From: Candidatus Sericytochromatia bacterium
Lineage (GTDB): Bacteria; Cyanobacteriota; Sericytochromatia; UBA7694; JACMQJ01
Reading direction: 5' to 3'
DNA: 8,762 bases
Assembly: GCA_014377055.1 (NCBI GenBank)
Contig: JACMQJ010000439.1
Location: forward strand, 1-8,762
The notes beneath the pieces are model-generated. The model searched no databases. It saw only the letters and a list, made by a program, of their open reading frames with translations, and was not told where the DNA came from. Positions within the stretch are counted from its first letter, which is position 1; the number at the start of each line of letters is the position of its first letter. A program made the translations under genes and the position numbers. Below, in pieces: positions 1-6,812 of this stretch.

Positions 1-983
1 ATTTTGATAATATCATTAAGAGATTTTTTGGGAAACCAAGCTAAGTCTTTTATTATTTTAGAATTGTCACCAACATTAAAATTTGATTCTAGCTTACGAA
101 GAAATTTTGGTTCTATTTCTACAATTATTTTTCCTGTATCAGAATCAATGGCTTTTTCATCAAGAGCTGTACCAATCCATTTGAGATTAATATCGGCATA
201 ATTAAAAGCCTTTTGGACAAATTCTTTGACTGAATGTGGTATGGATGTTGAAATAATAAAATCTTGTGGTTTATCTTGTTGTAACATAACCCACATTGCT
301 TCTACATAATCACCAGCAAAGCCCCAATCTCTAATTATATCTAGTCTACCTAAAGATAATTTATCTTGCAAACCTAATTTTATTCTCGCTACTGAGGCTG
401 TTATTTTTCTGGCAACAAATGTTTCAGTTCTTAATGGAGATTCATGATTAAATAAAATACCATTACAAGCAAACATATCATAACTTTCACGATATGAAGA
501 AACCATCAAATGAGATGATGCTTTGGCTACAGCATAAGGGTTTTTAGGATTTATGTTAGTATTTTCATTGACAATACTTTGATTATTATTTCCAAAAATC
601 TCACCAGAACTAGCATTAAAAAATTTTGTTTTAAAACTACTTTTACGGATACATTCAAGAATGTTTAGATTACCTAAAGTCATACTAATAAAAGTTTCTA
701 AAGGTTGCTCAAAAGATAATCCTACAGAACCTTGACCACTAAGATTATATATTTCATCTGGTTTAACTGTATTAATTATAGATTCGACATTATCCATCTC
801 ATTAGGTAGTAACTTTAATATTTCCACATATTTTTTGATAGCCAGAGTTTCTAATCCTGTAAATGTAGATTCAGGATTACGGGTTGTACCGTAGACTTGA
901 TAACCTTTTTCAAGTAAAAAATTAGATAAATAAGATCCGTCTTGACCTGATACACCAATTATTAAGGCTTTTTTTGTGTTCAT
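1..983 (-). CDS. gmd: GDP-mannose 4,6-dehydratase, 3' end cut by window edge
   Basis: Converts GDP-D-mannose to GDP-4-dehydro-6-deoxy-D-mannose, the entry step to GDP-fucose, GDP-rhamnose and related deoxysugars for surface polysaccharide. I translated 327 residues from the ATG at 983; no stop is reached before the window edge. An NADP-binding Rossmann motif GVSGQDGSYL is at residues 10-19. The short-chain dehydrogenase/reductase active site is present as SSGE (125-128) and Y150-x3-K154. The family-typical stretches YRESYDMFACNGILFNHESP and RDWGFAGDYVEAMW (from R218) are clear. Family members are about 320-370 residues, so only a short C-terminal piece is probably missing. Against E. coli Gmd, as I remember it, the segment after the Rossmann strand (about residues 30-60) is shortened and Ser replaces the active-site Thr. 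The gene starts 4 nt after the upstream coiled-coil gene, with no clear Shine-Dalgarno, suggesting translational coupling. Confidence 0.93.
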   Translation of the reverse strand, partial: MNTKKALIIGVSGQDGSYLSNFLLEKGYQVYGTTRNPESTFTGLETLAIKKYVEILKLLPNEMDNVESIINTVKPDEIYNLSGQGSVGLSFEQPLETFISMTLGNLNILECIRKSSFKTKFFNASSGEIFGNNNQSIVNENTNINPKNPYAVAKASSHLMVSSYRESYDMFACNGILFNHESPLRTETFVARKITASVARIKLGLQDKLSLGRLDIIRDWGFAGDYVEAMWVMLQQDKPQDFIISTSIPHSVKEFVQKAFNYADINLKWIGTALDEKAIDSDTGKIIVEIEPKFLRKLESNFNVGDNSKIIKDLAWFPKKSLNDIIK

Positions 984-987
984 TATA

Positions 988-2139
988 TTATTTTTTATTG
1001 ATCTTAGGCTTTACTCTACCTGATATTGAAATCTGATGAATAGAATCATCTATATTCCGACTAAATTGTTCAAGATTGATATTAAGTATCTCAATTTGTT
1101 CTCTTAAACCTAATATATCAATTCCTTTCTCATCGAGATCCCACAATTTTTCTTCTATATCAGACTTATTTTCCATTAATAAGTCTAAGTTTTCTTCTAA
1201 TAATGAAACATCCTGCTCATCTTCGGCTCTACGTGCATCTCTTGATTGTATTATTACTTGATTTATTTCGTTGGTAATCAGATTAGACACTGAAAATACT
1301 TGATTGGTATTCATGGCATTTTGAAGTTTTTGAATAGAAATATCTAAAACAGAAAGATCACTTTCAAGCTTGGTGGTATTTGAACCTATTTCATTTAGAC
1401 CTTTTATTTGTGCCTCAATAATACCTTTGTTTTCACTGAGTATATCTACATTTTCTTGAAGTATCTCTCTATCGTTAGGATCGGTAGATTTGATAGCACC
1501 TTCAAGATTATCAGAAATCAATTTTATTTCACTATGAATAAATTCAACAGCTTGCCTTGTACCATCTACTTTTGCTTTATTAACTTTTTCGCTAAGTTTG
1601 GATATTTTTTCATCAAGCTCATGAGTTTTATCCAAAAGTTGATTAAAGGCTTCTCCAAGAATACCTAGTTCATTTTCTAAAGTTACGACATTATATTCAA
1701 CATAATTCATCAAACCTAGAGCAATATTAGCTGCCTCATTCCTTAAATGGCTTGTTTCGTCATCATCAACTTCGTAAGTATTTTGTATTATAGGATCTTC
1801 ATACTCTATCATATCATTTAGAGATGGTGCTTCTTCTTTCTCAATATCATCTAGTGAAGGTGAATCGCTATATTCTTCTTCAAAACCAGACATATAATCA
1901 GTATCTTCATCTAAGAAATCAGATAACTCACTTAAAAAATCTTGTACACTATCATCAAAATCTATTTTAGGCGTTTCTGTACCTTCAATAACCTCTTCTA
2001 TTCCTGAAATTAACTCATCAGAGTTATAAGATGATGTATCGTCAAGATTACCAATATCGTTAAATAAATCATCTAATTCATCTTGTTTAATTCCATCATT
2101 TGAAAGACGAGGAATTTTTTCATAACCTTCATTAGCCAT
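988..2139 (-). CDS. acidic, coiled-coil protein with an 87-residue internal repeat; function unknown
   Basis: I do not recognise this 383-residue protein. It has no signal peptide or membrane segment, so it is probably cytoplasmic. Residues 1-130 are very acidic and low in complexity (many Asp, Glu, Ser), likely disordered. From about 150 to 370 the sequence is heptad-like and predicted by eye to be helical coiled coil. Residues 225-273 and 312-360 align without gaps at an offset of exactly 87, with at least 16 identities in 49 positions (for example QENVDILSENK against EENLDLLMENK). The C-terminus is basic (RVKPKINKK). The start at 2139 is supported by AAAGGA (2147-2152) seven bases upstream. 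It is 4 nt upstream of gmd and probably co-transcribed. A scaffold or assembly role linked to surface polysaccharide would be pure inference from position. Confidence 0.85.
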   Translation of the reverse strand: MANEGYEKIPRLSNDGIKQDELDDLFNDIGNLDDTSSYNSDELISGIEEVIEGTETPKIDFDDSVQDFLSELSDFLDEDTDYMSGFEEEYSDSPSLDDIEKEEAPSLNDMIEYEDPIIQNTYEVDDDETSHLRNEAANIALGLMNYVEYNVVTLENELGILGEAFNQLLDKTHELDEKISKLSEKVNKAKVDGTRQAVEFIHSEIKLISDNLEGAIKSTDPNDREILQENVDILSENKGIIEAQIKGLNEIGSNTTKLESDLSVLDISIQKLQNAMNTNQVFSVSNLITNEINQVIIQSRDARRAEDEQDVSLLEENLDLLMENKSDIEEKLWDLDEKGIDILGLREQIEILNINLEQFSRNIDDSIHQISISGRVKPKINKK

Positions 2140-2166
2140 TTTTTTATCCTTTGTTAAACCCTAAGA

Positions 2167-2186
2167 GGATGTTTATTAAAACATCC
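2167..2186. repeat. short perfect hairpin, 8-bp stem, 4-nt loop
   Basis: GGATGTTT (2167-2174) and AAACATCC (2179-2186) are exact inverted copies separated by ATTA. The hairpin lies 28 nt upstream of the coiled-coil gene start, in its probable leader. No T-run follows on either strand, so it does not look like an intrinsic terminator. It may be an operator, a leader hairpin, or a member of a small dispersed palindrome family; the sequence does not decide. Confidence 0.5.
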
Positions 2187-2256
2187 CTACATGAACATTG
2201 AATCTCATTTATAAATAACTCATACTTCGGCTATTGTTCATTAACCGCAACTATCT

Positions 2257-2296
2257 AATCCATCCTAGCCTTCCTTTGCAAAGGAAGGAATAAGAG
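2257..2296 (+). repeat. intergenic copy of the TTTGCAAAGG palindromic repeat
   Basis: These 40 bases match positions 7334-7373 inside folC at 33 of 40 positions without gaps, and six of the seven differences are transitions. The core at 2269-2288 is a perfect 20-bp palindrome (CCTTCCTTTGCAAAGGAAGG). The matching palindrome in folC has changed on both sides so that pairing is kept, which suggests the hairpin itself is maintained. Only one arm of the 140-bp folC element is recognisable here. The repeat lies between the enolase terminator candidate and the leader of the coiled-coil gene. Confidence 0.8.
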
Positions 2297-2338
2297 AAAA
2301 AAGAGGGGATAAAGAGGTTTGATTAATAACCCCCCTCT
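2297..2338 (-). terminator. candidate intrinsic terminator after enolase
   Basis: Read on the minus strand, AGAGGGG pairs with CCCCTCT across a loop that contains a smaller GGTT/AACC pairing, and the stem is followed by a run of six T. It begins 8 nt after the enolase stop codon, which fits the end of the folC-to-eno transcript. The loop is long for a classical terminator, and the G- and C-runs may partly derive from the neighbouring palindromic repeat, so the call is tentative. Confidence 0.5.
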
Positions 2339-2345
2339 ACTTGTA

Positions 2346-3647
2346 CTATCCTCTTATTGAATAAAAAGCATTTTTACCAAGAAATTTTGCATCGTCACCT
2401 AATTCTTCTTCAATTCTCAATAATTGATTATACTTAGCAATACGATCACTTCTTGAAGCTGATCCAGTTTTAATCAGTCCAGCTCCTGTAGCAACAGCTA
2501 TATCAGCAATAATTGTATCTTCTGTTTCACCTGAACGATGGGATATAATACTTGTATATCCTGCTCTTTTTGCCATTTCTACAGTTGCTAAAGTTTCGGT
2601 TAATGTGCCTATCTGATTAACTTTTACTAATATTGAATTTGCTGTTTTACTTTCAATACCTCTTGATAAACGAGTTGGATTAGTAACAAACAAATCATCT
2701 CCAACTAATTGGACTTTATTACCAAGTTTTTGTGTCAATGCTTGCCATCCATCCCAATCATCTTCTGATAAGCCATCTTCGATTGATATTAAAGGATATT
2801 TACCTGACAAATAAGCTAAATAATCAGACATTTCTGAAGATGAAAACTTTTTGTTTTCACCAGCAAGATTATAAATATTATCTTTATAAAACTCGGTTGC
2901 AGCAACATCAAGAGCAAGTAATATATCTTCACCTGGCTTATAGTTTGCCATTGTGATTGCTTCCATAATTAATTGAAGTGCTTGCTCATTTGATTCAAGA
3001 AATGGAGCAAAACCACCTTCATCACCAACAGTTGTAGCTAATTTTTTATTATGAAGTAATTTTTTTAGATGATGAAAAACTTCAACACCCATTCTTAATG
3101 ATTCAGCAAAATTTTCACCACCAACAGGAACAATCATAAACTCTTGTATATCAAGATTATTATCAGCATGAGCTCCACCATTGATAACATTCATCATTGG
3201 CACTGGTAAAACAGAGGCATTAACACCACCAATATATTTGTATAGAGGCATTCTTAGAGCATTAGCAGCCGCCTTAGCCACAGCAAGCGAAACAGCGAGA
3301 ATAGAATTAGCTCCCAACTTTGCTTTATTATCAGTTCCATCAAGCTCAATCATCATATTATCAATAGAACTTTGTTCAAAAACATTAGTACCTATCAATT
3401 CTTCAGCAATAATATCGTTAACATTATTAACCGCATTTAGGACACCTTTTCCTAAATATCGATCATTATCTCCATCTCTCAATTCTACAGCTTCATGAGC
3501 TCCTGTAGATGCTCCTGACGGTACTGCAGCTCTACCAGTTGTGCCATCTTCAAGTAAAACCTCAACTTCAACGGTTGGATTTCCTCTTGAGTCTAATATT
3601 TCTCTAGCATATATATCATCTATTTCAACGTAATTACTCATTAACAT
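2346..3647 (-). CDS. eno: enolase (phosphopyruvate hydratase)
   Basis: Interconverts 2-phosphoglycerate and phosphoenolpyruvate in glycolysis and gluconeogenesis; a cytoplasmic Mg-dependent enzyme. The 433 residues match the usual bacterial length. The N-terminal motif SGASTGAHEAVELRD (44-58) includes the mobile active-site loop. GDEGG (208-212) carries the acid residue E210, and K342 in LVKVNQIGTL is the catalytic base. Metal ligands are D247, E290 (SIEDG) and D317 (GDD). SHRSGETED (369-377) closes the site. No key residue is missing. The ATG at 3647 is preferred over the Met two codons later because GAGG (3657-3660) lies 9 nt upstream. It follows rqcP by 28 nt and so is probably co-transcribed with it. 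Confidence 0.98.
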   Translation of the reverse strand: MLMSNYVEIDDIYAREILDSRGNPTVEVEVLLEDGTTGRAAVPSGASTGAHEAVELRDGDNDRYLGKGVLNAVNNVNDIIAEELIGTNVFEQSSIDNMMIELDGTDNKAKLGANSILAVSLAVAKAAANALRMPLYKYIGGVNASVLPVPMMNVINGGAHADNNLDIQEFMIVPVGGENFAESLRMGVEVFHHLKKLLHNKKLATTVGDEGGFAPFLESNEQALQLIMEAITMANYKPGEDILLALDVAATEFYKDNIYNLAGENKKFSSSEMSDYLAYLSGKYPLISIEDGLSEDDWDGWQALTQKLGNKVQLVGDDLFVTNPTRLSRGIESKTANSILVKVNQIGTLTETLATVEMAKRAGYTSIISHRSGETEDTIIADIAVATGAGLIKTGSASRSDRIAKYNQLLRIEEELGDDAKFLGKNAFYSIRG

Positions 3648-3675
3648 TTATTTTGTCCTCTTTTTATAAAAATAT

Positions 3676-3948
3676 TTAAATTTCATCCGATAATTTTATT
3701 TCAGATGTTATTACAAAAAACTCTTTGGCTTCCTGAGTGGTTATATTTCCACCTTCAGGAACTTTTAAGACTTCCATGATTGTTTGTCTATTGCCCATAC
3801 TAACTTCGATAATATCGCCTACTTTTACTTCGGTTGAGGCTCTAGCAAAGCGATTATTTATTTTAATTTTATCTTTATCGCAAGCTTCATTGGCTATAGT
3901 TCTTCTTTTAATTACACGGCTTACTTTAAGCCATTTGTCCAATCTCAT
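3676..3948 (-). CDS. rqcP: S4-domain RNA-binding protein of the RqcP/YabO (Hsp15-like) family
   Basis: RqcP works with RqcH on the 50S subunit after ribosome stalling, holding the P-site tRNA during alanine tailing of the blocked peptide (known for Bacillus subtilis). The 90 residues here fit the family (86 in B. subtilis as I remember it), and the start MRLDKWLKVSRVIKRRT is nearly the same as B. subtilis YabO. The S4 fold spans about residues 1-60. R2 and R16, reported as important for ribosome binding, are both present. The middle part, VKVGDIIEVSMGNRQ, is the usual second half of the S4-like fold. The C-terminal 20 residues are less conserved. It follows the SLH gene by 45 nt, where a possible promoter is seen, and precedes eno. 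The broader Hsp15 family is the alternative name; the YabO-like start favours RqcP. Confidence 0.88.
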   Translation of the reverse strand: MRLDKWLKVSRVIKRRTIANEACDKDKIKINNRFARASTEVKVGDIIEVSMGNRQTIMEVLKVPEGGNITTQEAKEFFVITSEIKLSDEI

Positions 3949-3984
3949 AATTTTTCACTATTAACTAAATTTTTATTATATGAA

Positions 3985-4013
3985 ATTGTATAATTAGATT
4001 CGTGTAAAAACAA
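3985..4013 (-). promoter_or_regulatory. candidate sigma-70-type promoter for rqcP-eno
   Basis: On the minus strand TTGTTT (4013-4008) and TACAAT (3990-3985) are separated by 17 nt, the ideal spacing, and a second -10-like TATAAT lies just downstream (3980-3975). Start of transcription would fall about 30 nt before the rqcP ATG. The -35 box lies inside the end of the SLH gene. In such AT-rich DNA chance matches are common, so this is only a candidate. Confidence 0.3.
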
Positions 4014-4716
4014 GGTATTTTCTTAATTCATCAAGTTTATTTATTAATCTATAGGTAGAATCGGCAACTTCATAACGAGTTATTGGTTTGCTTAATAGAT
4101 TAATTGATTTTATATCAAGCAAATTATTCTCCAGAGCAAGCATTAAGGGTTTATAAGCAGGACTGTCTATTGGTACTTCTTTAATACTAATTGATTGCCT
4201 TAATATTTCACTTTTCCACTTCTTTTTTAATATAGGTGGGGCATCATCATAAATAACACTCATAAGTCTTCCCATACCTATTGCAAACCCAATATGATCA
4301 ACTGTTTTTTCACCTTTAAAAGTATTATCAGAATAAGTCCTAATTAATCCTGTTTTTAAAAGAGCAATTATTTTTTTATACGAAACATTATCTTTACTTA
4401 AGTCAGAGATATTTTCAAATTGTTTTACATTTGATAAATCAGAAATATCAAGTATTTCATCTTGATCTATTTCTTCCATTTTTTTATTTAATAAATCTAT
4501 TGTTTTGTACAAAATATTGGAATAAGTATAGCGGTCAATACCATTATTACCTTTAAAAGTATGATCTGCATAGGTAGACATTAACTTATAATGATTAACT
4601 ACAATATTAACTTGTTCAACACTTTTTTCTAGGTCAGGAAAATTAACATCTTTGGCATAAGATATTTGATTAGATAATGAGATTAATATTATTAATAAAG
4701 CAAGTTTTTTAATCAT
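3994..4716 (-). CDS. secreted protein with three S-layer homology (SLH) repeats
   Basis: A 240-residue exported protein made almost wholly of SLH-like repeats, which in known proteins bind cell-wall polysaccharide and anchor proteins to the envelope. Residues 1-21 form a signal peptide (two Lys, hydrophobic core, cleavage likely after SYA). SLH repeats lie at about 26-77, 100-152 and 181-228. The first two share YADHTFKG and YSDNTFKG, the typical SLH turn, and the third ends in ITRYE (212-216), close to the consensus TRAE. No other domain is visible, so it may be an adaptor or wall-binding module and not an enzyme. Its ATG is 3 nt after the kinase stop codon, with a GAAGG just upstream inside the kinase end, so the two are probably translated together. 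The kinase tail and this protein would meet outside the membrane; a working link is inference. Confidence 0.8.
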   Translation of the reverse strand: MIKKLALLIILISLSNQISYAKDVNFPDLEKSVEQVNIVVNHYKLMSTYADHTFKGNNGIDRYTYSNILYKTIDLLNKKMEEIDQDEILDISDLSNVKQFENISDLSKDNVSYKKIIALLKTGLIRTYSDNTFKGEKTVDHIGFAIGMGRLMSVIYDDAPPILKKKWKSEILRQSISIKEVPIDSPAYKPLMLALENNLLDIKSINLLSKPITRYEVADSTYRLINKLDELRKYLVFTRI

Positions 4717-4719
4717 AAT

Positions 4720-6072
4720 TTAGTAGCCTTCACCTAGATGTTTTGATGGTTTAAAAGTTGTTATATGTTTTGTAATAGCTTTCTTAGGAATAATTACTTG
4801 ATGTTTTTTTACAAATATTGGCTTAGAGATATGTATAACTTTTTTTATTGGTTTAGTAATGATTACTTTTTTTATAACAGGTTTCTTTAAGATAGTTCTT
4901 GGTCTGTTAATTACTTTTTTTATAACTTTTTTTATTGGTTTTACTTTATCAATGATTACTTTTTTTATATGAGGCTTACTTGGTATAACATTAATAACAG
5001 ATGGTTTAATATTTATTGGCTTATTATTTTTAGGTTGATGTGACTTAAAATACCATGATAAGCTTAAAATACAGGTAATTAATAAAATTATTATTGTAAT
5101 TATTATGCCTTTTGGAGATTTATTTTTCTTTAAAACAATCTCATTTTTTTTATCTAATTTAACCCCAAGTACTTCTTCTGAGGCTTTATTATATCCTAGA
5201 GTATCATTAATATTTATTTTTGGTATATTAGCTCCTCTTTTAAGATATTCACCTATTTCTGCAAGAGCTTCACCAAAAAGGCTTATTTCAAAATATCTTT
5301 CATCAGGTTCTTTTTTCATTGCCTTCATAATGATACGATCAAGAGCTTCAGGTAGCTGAGGATTAAATGTTCTCATTGGCAAAACTTCTTGATTAAGTAT
5401 TTTTGTAATAACCTCGCCAACAGAAGTACCTTCAAAGGGAAGACGACCCGTAAATAATTGATATAAAGTAACACCAAGAGAATAAATATCAGCTCTTTTA
5501 TCAACTTGTCTGGAATCTACTAATTGTTCAGGTGGAATATATAAAATACTACCCAAAATTGAACCTACTTGAGTTAAAACTAGCTTATCATTACCTAATT
5601 GAGCAATACCAAAATCAGTTAATTTTGCTTGATGATCTTCAGAAATAATTATATTTGCAGGCTTTACATCTCGATGAACAATACCATTTTTATGAGCATA
5701 AGATAAAGCATCACACAGTTGCACACCAATATTTATGATTGTTTCAACAGGCAATTTTATTTTTTTAATTAAAATTTCTGAAAGAGATTGTCCATGTAGA
5801 AGCTCAATAACCATAAAATGCTTACCATCTTCTTCACCAAAATCATATATATCAACTATATTAGGGTGATTAAGTCTAGCAATGGCTCTCGCTTCTTTAT
5901 GAAATCTCTGAATTATTTCAGCTATTACATCTTCATCAAAGGCCATATCAATTTGAAGCATTTTGACTGCAACCATCCTATCGAGGCGTTTATCTTTGGC
6001 TAAATGAACTGTTCCTGTTCCACCACGACCGATTTCCTTGATTATTTCATAGTTTGTTGTCAGTATTCCCAT
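4720..6072 (-). CDS. transmembrane Hanks-type serine/threonine protein kinase with a basic outer tail
   Basis: A PknB-like membrane kinase that should phosphorylate Ser/Thr on protein substrates. The kinase domain covers about residues 8-277: glycine loop GRGGTG (15-20), ATP lysine K37 (VAVK), E60, catalytic HRDVKPAN (133-140) with D135 and N140, DFG (153-155), PPE (180-182) in place of APE, and DIYSLG (195-200). All key residues are present, so it should be active. A linker leads to one membrane span at about 322-342, giving cytoplasmic kinase and an outer tail of about 108 residues. That tail has no PASTA, forkhead-associated or other known domain. It is rich in Lys, Ile, Val and Pro, with repeated KKVI units at 369-414. 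It follows the SPOR gene by 21 nt and precedes the SLH gene by 3 nt. No clear Shine-Dalgarno is seen before the ATG. Confidence 0.95.
   Translation of the reverse strand: MGILTTNYEIIKEIGRGGTGTVHLAKDKRLDRMVAVKMLQIDMAFDEDVIAEIIQRFHKEARAIARLNHPNIVDIYDFGEEDGKHFMVIELLHGQSLSEILIKKIKLPVETIINIGVQLCDALSYAHKNGIVHRDVKPANIIISEDHQAKLTDFGIAQLGNDKLVLTQVGSILGSILYIPPEQLVDSRQVDKRADIYSLGVTLYQLFTGRLPFEGTSVGEVITKILNQEVLPMRTFNPQLPEALDRIIMKAMKKEPDERYFEISLFGEALAEIGEYLKRGANIPKININDTLGYNKASEEVLGVKLDKKNEIVLKKNKSPKGIIITIIILLITCILSLSWYFKSHQPKNNKPINIKPSVINVIPSKPHIKKVIIDKVKPIKKVIKKVINRPRTILKKPVIKKVIITKPIKKVIHISKPIFVKKHQVIIPKKAITKHITTFKPSKHLGEGY
4831..4968 (-). repeat. degenerate in-gene repeats coding Lys-Lys-Val-Ile units
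   Basis: Inside the kinase gene, about six imperfect repeats on the minus strand read AAAAAAGTAAT or AAAAAAGTTAT and encode KKVI at residues 369-414, spaced by Pro- or Arg-containing linkers (for example KPIKKVI). The poly-A-like character makes this tract prone to slippage, so length may vary between strains or assemblies. Confidence 0.75.
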
Positions 6073-6093
6073 ATATTAAATGATAACATGTAA

Positions 6094-6723
6094 TTATTCT
6101 TCAACTTGTCTTATTATTACAGAAAAACCTTTTTGATTAACTTCTTCAGCTAATGCTAAAGCTCTTTCTTGATCTTTAAATGCACCTAACTGAATATATG
6201 ATCCTTCTGGCTCATCCATTACAGAAACATCATAGCCCATTCCTTCTAGTTCTTTTGATTTTCTTTCTGCCTCAGATTTTGAATCAAAAGCTCCAACTCG
6301 TACCTTAAAAGATGTCTGTTTTAATCTTGGTGCTAAAGTAGCTATTGGTGCAGCTGTTCGATAAGGTGTTGCGGCTATTGTAGGCTTAGAAGTTGCTAAG
6401 ACAACTGGCTTAACTGTAGCAACTGGTGTTTCAGAAACAACTATAGCAGAAGGTTTAATCGAAACTATAGGTGTTGCTGTAGGTCTAATCTTACTAGCTA
6501 TTGTAGCGACTGGATCAGGAGTTATAGCAGCACTTGGACTTGGTGCAGGAGTACCACCTTGACCATCTCCAATAACAATTGTTTTGACTGAGGGTTCATC
6601 AGTAGGAGTCGACTTGACAACAACAGATGTTGAAGTTTTTAGAGTTTTTGTGTCTACTTTATTTGTGAGTTGATAAAAAACAAAATATGAAGTAACAAAA
6701 GATACTACTGCCAAAACAATCAT
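6094..6723 (-). CDS. membrane-anchored SPOR-domain protein (start probably further upstream)
   Basis: SPOR domains bind peptidoglycan lacking stem peptides at division sites, so this is probably a septal or cell-wall protein. From the ATG at 6723 it has 209 residues: a membrane span at about 1-19, a Pro/Thr/Ala/Val-rich flexible linker at about 38-134 with repeated TPxVAT-like stretches, and a C-terminal SPOR domain at 138-206. The two halves start FKVRVGAFDSKSEAERK and SYIQLGAFKDQERALAL. The topology is inside-to-outside like FtsN, but no FtsN-specific region is seen. The frame stays open upstream to 6825 and encodes NNKNTRKKKKDLFWPL, a typical positive stretch before a membrane span. A perfect AGGAGG lies there too, so translation probably starts near 6783-6786 at a non-standard ATC or ATT codon. 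It sits between folC and the kinase. Confidence 0.85.
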   Translation of the reverse strand: MIVLAVVSFVTSYFVFYQLTNKVDTKTLKTSTSVVVKSTPTDEPSVKTIVIGDGQGGTPAPSPSAAITPDPVATIASKIRPTATPIVSIKPSAIVVSETPVATVKPVVLATSKPTIAATPYRTAAPIATLAPRLKQTSFKVRVGAFDSKSEAERKSKELEGMGYDVSVMDEPEGSYIQLGAFKDQERALALAEEVNQKGFSVIIRQVEE

Positions 6724-6788
6724 TAATGGCCAAAATAAATCTTTTTTCTTCTTTCTGGTATTTTTATTATTAGAAAGACCGATAATTT

Positions 6789-6794
6789 CCTCCT
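6789..6794 (-). promoter_or_regulatory. strong Shine-Dalgarno AGGAGG before the SPOR gene
   Basis: AGGAGG on the minus strand is the strongest ribosome binding site noticed in the window. It lies 65 nt before the first ATG of the SPOR gene (6723), too far to serve it. An in-frame ATC (6783-6781) follows at a normal spacing of 5 nt, and ATT (6786-6784) at 2 nt. No ATG, GTG or TTG is near in any frame. This suggests a non-standard start codon or an upstream sequence error. Confidence 0.6.
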
Positions 6795-6812
6795 CTAAAG
6801 AAAATAAATTCT

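Noticed and set aside
2140..2345. Small gene or RNA gene between enolase and the coiled-coil gene
   Set aside because: No open frame with a ribosome site is seen and the space is filled by a hairpin, a repeat copy and a candidate terminator; no tRNA-like fold was noticed.
3181..3498. 105-codon plus-strand open frame inside enolase
   Set aside because: It lies wholly within a fully conserved enolase gene and its translation resembles no family; it is an antisense shadow.
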